Source: Sporosarcina luteola (GTDB lineage: Bacteria > Bacillota > Bacilli > Bacillales_A > Planococcaceae). Taken from it: a DNA stretch of 64,000 nucleotides. The translations under genes and the position numbers were made by a program. Every line of letters begins with the position of its first letter. Position 1 is the stretch's first letter. The notes under the pieces were generated by a model. The model was not told the DNA's origin, made no database searches, and worked only from the letters and a program-made list of their open reading frames with translations. This document shows, piece after piece, positions 59,675 through 64,000 of the stretch. The stretch is taken from positions 1 to 64,000 of the forward strand of contig NZ_BJYL01000011.1 of NCBI RefSeq assembly GCF_007991495.1, given 5' to 3'.

Positions 59675-60334
59675 ATGTCATTTGATTATTTGTTATCCAT
59701 ATTAAAACCGATGCTTGAAGGAGCACAGGCAACAATCATTCTTTTCATTGTCGCTATCATTGTTTCGATCCCTTTAGGCTTTCTATTGACCCTGGCCGTG
59801 AGGAGCTCTATCAAACCGCTTGCATGGCTTGCGAATACATATATTTATGTGATGCGCGGAACCCCGCTCTTATTGCAGCTTCTCTTCATTGTTTTTGGAC
59901 TTCCGCTAATTCCGGTCATTGGAGAATACTTAGTAATTGATAGATTTGTCGCGGCTTGTTTAGGTTTCATTTTAAACTATGCAGCTTATTTTGCAGAGAT
60001 TTTCCGTGGTGGTCTTCTAGCGATTGATAAAGGACAGTATGAAGCTTCCAAAGTGCTCGGTTTAAGCAGATGGCACACGATGAGACATATTGTGCTGCCG
60101 CAAATGTTCAGAATCGCTTTGCCGGCAGTGGCTAATGAGTCTGTCACTTTAGTGAAAGACACGGCTTTACTGTATGCGGTGGCGGTGCCTGAATTGCTGC
60201 ACTTTGCGCAAACGGCAGTCAATCGTGACTTTACAATTGTTCCATTCCTGCTTGCCGGCATCATCTATCTGTTGATCACATTATGTTTAACATTGTTCTT
60301 CAAATGGCTGGAAAGACGCTTGCGATTCGATTAA
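59675..60334 (+). CDS. polar amino-acid ABC transporter permease
   Basis: A 219-residue permease with five helices. The EAA loop is [37 protein letters not shown] is the usual second-helix region of the His/Glu/Arg group. ATG at 59675 behind GAAGGAG; the earlier ATG at 59615 has none. Follows the binding protein and precedes the ATPase by 20 bases. Confidence 0.92.
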   Translation: MSFDYLLSILKPMLEGAQATIILFIVAIIVSIPLGFLLTLAVRSSIKPLAWLANTYIYVMRGTPLLLQLLFIVFGLPLIPVIGEYLVIDRFVAACLGFILNYAAYFAEIFRGGLLAIDKGQYEASKVLGLSRWHTMRHIVLPQMFRIALPAVANESVTLVKDTALLYAVAVPELLHFAQTAVNRDFTIVPFLLAGIIYLLITLCLTLFFKWLERRLRFD

Positions 60335-60354
60335 GTTTTTTAGGAGTGAAAGAT

Positions 60355-61104
60355 ATGTCAATTTTGGAAGTTGAAAATTTGAAGAAATCATTTGGCTCGC
60401 TTGAAGTCCTCAAACAAATCAGTTTCGATGTGAATAAAAATGATGTCATCGCAGTAATTGGACCATCAGGTTCCGGGAAAAGTACTATGCTTAGAAGCCT
60501 TGTCCAATTAGAAGAAATCGACGGTGGTAGCATTTCGGTTAATGGGGAATATATGGTGAAAGGCGGAGCTTATTCAAAACCACAGCAAGTAAAGCAGATT
60601 ATCTCCAAGATGGGGATGGTTTTTCAGCACTTTAATCTGTTTCCTCATTTAACGGTCCGCGAGAATCTTGAACTTGCCCCGAAGTTGCTGAAGCAAGGCA
60701 CAGTTGCAGAAAATCGTGCGCTCAGCATGGAGTTATTGGAGAAGGTTGGACTCTCTGATAAGGCTGACGTATTGCCTGCAAAGCTTTCGGGTGGTCAAAA
60801 ACAACGTGTTGCCATTGCGCGCGCCTTAATGCGGAAGCCTGATATATTGCTGTTTGACGAACCGACTTCCGCACTCGATCCCGAATTGACCGGGGAAGTA
60901 CTTCGTGTAATGAAAGATTTGGCCAAAGAACACATGACGATGATTGTCGTAACCCACGAAATGGAATTTGCCAAGGACGTCGCTTCTAAAGTGATTTTTA
61001 TGGATAATGGAGAAATCATCGAGTCCGGAAATCCACGAGATGTCTTAACGACGCCTAAAATGGAAAGAACAAAAACATTCCTACATCGAACATTGTCGAG
61101 ATGA
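60355..61104 (+). CDS. polar amino-acid ABC transporter ATPase
   Basis: A 249-residue ATPase of the GlnQ/TcyC group: Walker [11 protein letters not shown]-loop [12 protein letters not shown], signature [15 protein letters not shown], Walker [15 protein letters not shown], switch [14 protein letters not shown] at 60355 behind AGGAGTGAAAG. Completes the three-component importer. No clear terminator: the operon ends about 100 bases before the next gene. Confidence 0.94.
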   Translation: MSILEVENLKKSFGSLEVLKQISFDVNKNDVIAVIGPSGSGKSTMLRSLVQLEEIDGGSISVNGEYMVKGGAYSKPQQVKQIISKMGMVFQHFNLFPHLTVRENLELAPKLLKQGTVAENRALSMELLEKVGLSDKADVLPAKLSGGQKQRVAIARALMRKPDILLFDEPTSALDPELTGEVLRVMKDLAKEHMTMIVVTHEMEFAKDVASKVIFMDNGEIIESGNPRDVLTTPKMERTKTFLHRTLSR

Positions 61105-61212
61105 TAACTCTACGTTCCTGTTTCTTTTCGACAACCCTGTGAAATTGTCTCTAATAAGTGGAAAATATGGTACACTACGAAGAGAAATCAGGTGTTGGAA
61201 GGGATGTTTTTC

Positions 61213-61764
61213 ATGAGTCAGATTATGGAATCAGGCAAGCCATTTAAGAAACGGAATTATAAGCCAGCGATTATTATTCTATCTATAGTATTAATAGGGA
61301 TCATCGGTTTATTATCAGGGAAAAGGGGAGCAGAAGAATTTGATGCATTCGACGTGACCATTCTTCCGATGTTGAATGCCATTTTTAATAGTTTCACGTT
61401 CATTTTCCTAGTGGCTGCGCTTATTGCAATTAAAAAAAGAAATATAAATGTGCATCGTAAATTCATCTATGCCGCATTTTTCACGACATCATTATTTCTC
61501 GTGACATATGTGTCCTATCATTATCTAGCTGCATCTACTCCATACGGCGGGGAAGGTATACTAGCGGGGATTTATTATTTTGTCCTCATTACGCACATCG
61601 TTTTAGCGGCTGCCATCGTTCCCCTCGCCTTAACCAGCGTGGCGAGAGCTTGGAACAGGGAGCATGACCGCCATCGTAAAATTGTAAGATGGACAATGCC
61701 AATCTGGTTATATGTCAGCTTTACAGGCGTGCTAGTCTACATCTTAATATCACCTTATTATTAA
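61213..61764 (+). CDS. DUF420 protein (YozB/CtaM-like)
   Basis: A 183-residue membrane protein with about four to five helices and conserved His (NVHRKFIYAAF, VTYVSYHYLAAS, ITHIVLAAAIVP, HDRHRKIVRW). In Staphylococcus the DUF420 protein CtaM is needed for maturation of a heme-A oxidase; the same role here would link it to respiration. ATG at 61213 has GGAAGGG 8 bases upstream; nearer ATGs and TTGs are at wrong distance. A terminator follows. Confidence 0.85.
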   Translation: MSQIMESGKPFKKRNYKPAIIILSIVLIGIIGLLSGKRGAEEFDAFDVTILPMLNAIFNSFTFIFLVAALIAIKKRNINVHRKFIYAAFFTTSLFLVTYVSYHYLAASTPYGGEGILAGIYYFVLITHIVLAAAIVPLALTSVARAWNREHDRHRKIVRWTMPIWLYVSFTGVLVYILISPYY

Positions 61765-61830
61765 GAAAACATCTGTCACCTGTAAATAACGGGTTCGGTA
61801 CACGGGGAAAAATTAAATGACATAGCATTA

Positions 61831-61868
61831 GGGGACACAATTCGCTTATGAATTGCTGTCCCTGTTTT
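61831..61868 (+). terminator. terminator of the DUF420 gene
   Basis: GGGGACA..AATTC pairs with GAATT..TGTCCC, then GTTTTTG. Confidence 0.8.
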
Positions 61869-61968
61869 TGTTGTTCTATCAATGTGCTAAAATATGTAAT
61901 AAGTAGATAAATACTTAATAAACGGAGCCTAATTGCAGAAAACTAAACCAAGGGGGATGGTTTAATTC

Positions 61969-63018
61969 ATGAAATTAGATACGGTTAAAATGATGAAATC
62001 TTTAAACGAAGAAGATGTATACGTTTTCATGAGAAACGTCTTACTTCGACTAGACTTTTTAGATACTACTGAATACACGGAGGAGCAATTCATAACAGAT
62101 ATACGGAATTTGAAAAAAGGATATTGGAAGATATATGAACACCGAACCAATCCACTAAGAGAATACGAGGAGAAGCAAATTGATAAAGTTCATATAGTCT
62201 TTGATCTTTCAAGTTATGGGACGTTGAAAACAGCGCTACTGGATGTTCTTGCTGTAGAGAACGAAAAGCTTATTACTTTTTCCGATACATTTTCAATAGG
62301 TCCTATTTGGCGCTTGCATACAGAAGAAGGCGTGAAAAATCGAAAAGATTGGTTGTTCTATAATTTAAATGTAGATGAAGAGTATGTGGATGATTATAAT
62401 GAGAAGTTTGCTAAGGTTTGGGCGCAAATCGATGCCATTCCAGATGAAATGCCAATCACTATTTGGTACGGGGATAATGGACATGAACAAACGGGTTTGA
62501 GGTTGGCTCTTTACTTATTAAAGGAAAAGCCGAATCCCATCATGGTTATCAATACCACCAAAGAATATGAAAATATATTTAAAAGAATAGAGGGCTATCC
62601 GTTTCAAACAGCAGAAATAACACAGGAAAAATTAGCGGCCATCTATCAAGAGACTGCAGTTAAATTATTGACAGCTGAACAAAGAAAAGGGTTAGAGGAT
62701 GAATGGCTCGCTTTATCTGAGAGTGCTAAAAAGCTTCGAATCTGGAAAAATGATCTCATCCACTCTGTGTCAGAGGACTATTTTGATGACTTAATCATTC
62801 AATCATTGGAATATCTTCACGGAGAACTTGGAAGTAATGATTTTATCAAATCTGCAAGATTAATTGGAGAGGTCATCGGTCGCTCCTTACAAGTTGTAGG
62901 AGATGGATATATAGAACATAGGGTTAGAGCGCTTATCGTAAATGGCGTCTTTGAAATTAAAGGCGTTCCCAAAGCAATGAGGTTCTACGAAGTTAAGTTT
63001 CGTGACCCTAACAAATGA
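61969..63018 (+). CDS. DUF1835/DUF3658 protein
   Basis: A 349-residue protein and paralogue of that at 50258: FSIGPIWRLHTEEGVKN, TIWYGDNGHEQTGLRLALY, LRIWKNDLIHSVSEDYFDD, IEHRVRALIVNGVFEIKG. The N-terminal 70 residues differ from the paralogue. Function unknown. ATG behind AAGGGGGATGG. No catalytic motif is known for this family. Confidence 0.85.
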   Translation: MKLDTVKMMKSLNEEDVYVFMRNVLLRLDFLDTTEYTEEQFITDIRNLKKGYWKIYEHRTNPLREYEEKQIDKVHIVFDLSSYGTLKTALLDVLAVENEKLITFSDTFSIGPIWRLHTEEGVKNRKDWLFYNLNVDEEYVDDYNEKFAKVWAQIDAIPDEMPITIWYGDNGHEQTGLRLALYLLKEKPNPIMVINTTKEYENIFKRIEGYPFQTAEITQEKLAAIYQETAVKLLTAEQRKGLEDEWLALSESAKKLRIWKNDLIHSVSEDYFDDLIIQSLEYLHGELGSNDFIKSARLIGEVIGRSLQVVGDGYIEHRVRALIVNGVFEIKGVPKAMRFYEVKFRDPNK

Positions 63019-63037
63019 TTGAATCGTACACTTAGTT

Positions 63038-63165
63038 GATTGGAGTGGAAGACGGCCGACTCCTGCGGGATTTAGCGCGAATGATGAGACCCCGCAGAAG
63101 CGAAGCGCCGAGGAGGCTCATCCGCGCCCCGCGGAAAGCGTGCCGTCTGGAGCGCAAATCAACGT
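63038..63165. repeat. GC-rich dispersed palindromic element, copy 2
   Basis: About 128 bases with the blocks GACTCCTGCGGG, AAGCGAAGCG, GAGGAGGCTCATCCG and CCGCGGAAAGCGTGCCG, and matching ends (GAAGACGGC and its partner GCCGTCT). It is related to copy 1 at 24192 and lies between two convergent genes. Confidence 0.85.
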
Positions 63166-63241
63166 GTTATACACTGTACCGTTATTGAGCGCAATTGTAG
63201 TGTGAGTAATACGCAAATTCTAAAAAAAATCGCGCAAGTAA

Positions 63242-63272
63242 AAACGCACAGACGAACTGTGCGTTTTTGCTC
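63242..63272. terminator. bidirectional terminator
   Basis: AAAAACGCACAG and CTGTGCGTTTTT pair around ACGAA. Confidence 0.9.
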
Positions 63273-63292
63273 TTTCTACTATTAATTGTTGT

Positions 63293-63775
63293 TTAAATTA
63301 ACGGTCGATCCGGATAATCTGAGCGGTGATCACGATTCAAATATTCTCCATCAACGAGGACAAGAATCTTGCCTTCATTGAAGTAATCGTTATAACGATT
63401 TGCTTCTTCTTCCGGAATTCCCATCCCAATCAATGCGCCTGCAAGTCCACCGACGCCTGCTCCGGCCGCTGCACCTGTAATACCTGCCACAATCGGACCA
63501 GCTGCAATAATAGGACCGACGCCGGGAATTGCAAGCGCACCGAGCCCAGCAAGCACACCTCCGAGCCCTCCAAGCACTCCGCCCGTGGCCGCCCCTGTAG
63601 CTGCGCCATCCGCTGCATGCGTTCCAGTCTGCTCTTCAATATTCTCTACATGATCCTTATCCTTGCTAATAATTGAAATGTCCGTAGAGCTATAACCTTG
63701 CCTTTTCAACTCTTCAATTGCTGCAACTGCTTCTGACTCTGTATCATAAGTTCCTACTACATGTCTTTGTACCAT
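63293..63775 (-). CDS. YflT-like general stress protein with glycine zipper
   Basis: A 160-residue protein: N-terminal YflT/GSP17M domain (VGTYDTESEAVAAIEELKRQG) followed by a long Gly/Ala-rich hydrophobic glycine zipper (GAATGGVLGGLGGVLAGLG and beyond) and an acidic C-terminus. It may bind membranes. ATG at 63775 with GGAGG 10 bases away; a TTG at 63781 is 4 away and is the alternative. A clear sigma-B promoter lies upstream, as expected of this family. Confidence 0.85.
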   Translation of the reverse strand: MVQRHVVGTYDTESEAVAAIEELKRQGYSSTDISIISKDKDHVENIEEQTGTHAADGAATGAATGGVLGGLGGVLAGLGALAIPGVGPIIAAGPIVAGITGAAAGAGVGGLAGALIGMGIPEEEANRYNDYFNEGKILVLVDGEYLNRDHRSDYPDRPLI

Positions 63776-63829
63776 TTCCAAAACGCCTCCTGTGTAAAAG
63801 TAGTGTTCTAGCGAATCCTATTCTAGAAA

Positions 63830-63854
63830 ATACCCTTCGCTTCTATTTTGAAAC
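63830..63854 (-). promoter_or_regulatory. sigma-B promoter
   Basis: On the minus strand GTTTCA (63849-63854), 13 bases, GGGTAT (63830-63835): a complete -10 and 5 of 6 in the -35 against GTTTAA/GGGTAT. It sits 55 bases before the YflT-like gene. Confidence 0.75.
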
Positions 63855-63932
63855 ATAAAAAAATGATCGATAGATTAAAGATAGCAACTAAGGGGTATTT
63901 TTATAAAACGAAAGACTTAGGAGGGGCAGCGT

Positions 63933-64000
63933 ATGGATTATCTCATTAATGGTATGAAACTTGTCGTTGGACTGATGGCATTCATGATCGTCATTCGACT
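63933..64000 (+). CDS. start of a membrane protein, possibly DUF421/YetF-like (partial)
   Basis: Only 22 codons are in the window: MDYLINGMKLVVGLMAFM and on, a hydrophobic start cut by the window's end. AGGAGGGG lies before the ATG. The opening resembles DUF421 (YetF-like) proteins, but too little is visible to be sure. Confidence 0.4.
   Translation, partial: MDYLINGMKLVVGLMAFMIVIR

Overview
The window reads as a low-GC, spore-forming member of the Bacillales, most like Planococcaceae/Sporosarcina. Evidence: B. subtilis-type gene families (YunC, YxcD, FdhD/YjgC/YjgD, SplA-SplB, RsbQ, YfiT/BstA, FosB, YdaP, YflT), strong AGGAGG ribosome sites with many TTG/GTG starts, spore genes (splAB, a YlxY-like deacetylase), bacillithiol enzymes, and sigma-D and sigma-B-like promoters. 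It is chromosomal: housekeeping genes are mixed with a patchy accessory stretch. Genus is inference only.

Layout. 0-7 kb: chemoreceptor with a sigma-D-like promoter, a 52-bp tandem repeat, a membrane protein, a complete IS1595-type insertion sequence (8-bp target duplication, 36-bp inverted repeats, small membrane passenger gene), YxcD-like protein, membrane-anchored trypsin-like protease, YunC. 7-11 kb: Asn-rich small protein, a probable 6S RNA, a Ca2+/H+ antiporter, and two two-gene DUF948 cassettes facing each other. 11-17 kb: oppABCDF peptide importer. 17-22 kb: a CRP-like regulator followed by a ba3-type cytochrome oxidase operon (subunits IIa, II, I, a SCO copper chaperone, a membrane protein) whose promoter carries a perfect CRP-type palindrome and a Fur-box-like sequence. 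22-28 kb: FdhD, a deacetylase, formate dehydrogenase and its DUF1641 partner. 28-42 kb: metallo-hydrolase, tRNA-Arg, two diguanylate cyclases (one coupled to an RsbQ-type hydrolase), a frameshifted MoxR ATPase with its VWA partner, splAB, an FMN reductase, and arrays of 20-21-bp phrases. 42-47 kb: pyruvate oxidase, an MFS exporter and its divergent XRE-TPR regulator with two operator-like palindromes. 47-50 kb: BstA, then a group IIC intron sitting directly behind the bstA terminator. 50-58 kb: an accessory stretch of small lipoproteins, Nudix enzymes, an LD-carboxypeptidase, DUF1835/DUF5412 proteins, FosB, two frameshifted genes and two genes with apparent non-AUG starts. 58-64 kb: polar amino-acid ABC importer, DUF420 protein, second DUF1835 protein, YflT-type stress protein with a sigma-B promoter, and the start of a DUF421-like gene.

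Themes: respiration and formate oxidation (oxidase, SCO, DUF420, FDH), peptide and amino-acid import, general stress (sigma-B-like promoters, RsbQ, YflT, DUF948 cassettes), bacillithiol chemistry (BstA, FosB, a decayed bstA copy), and an unusual density of intergenic repeats whose periods (20, 21, 52 bp) are near whole numbers of DNA helical turns. The most notable candidates are the phased phrase arrays, the RsbQ/PAS-GGDEF pair, the inverted DUF948 cassettes, the dual-operator oxidase promoter and the IS1595 element with a passenger gene.
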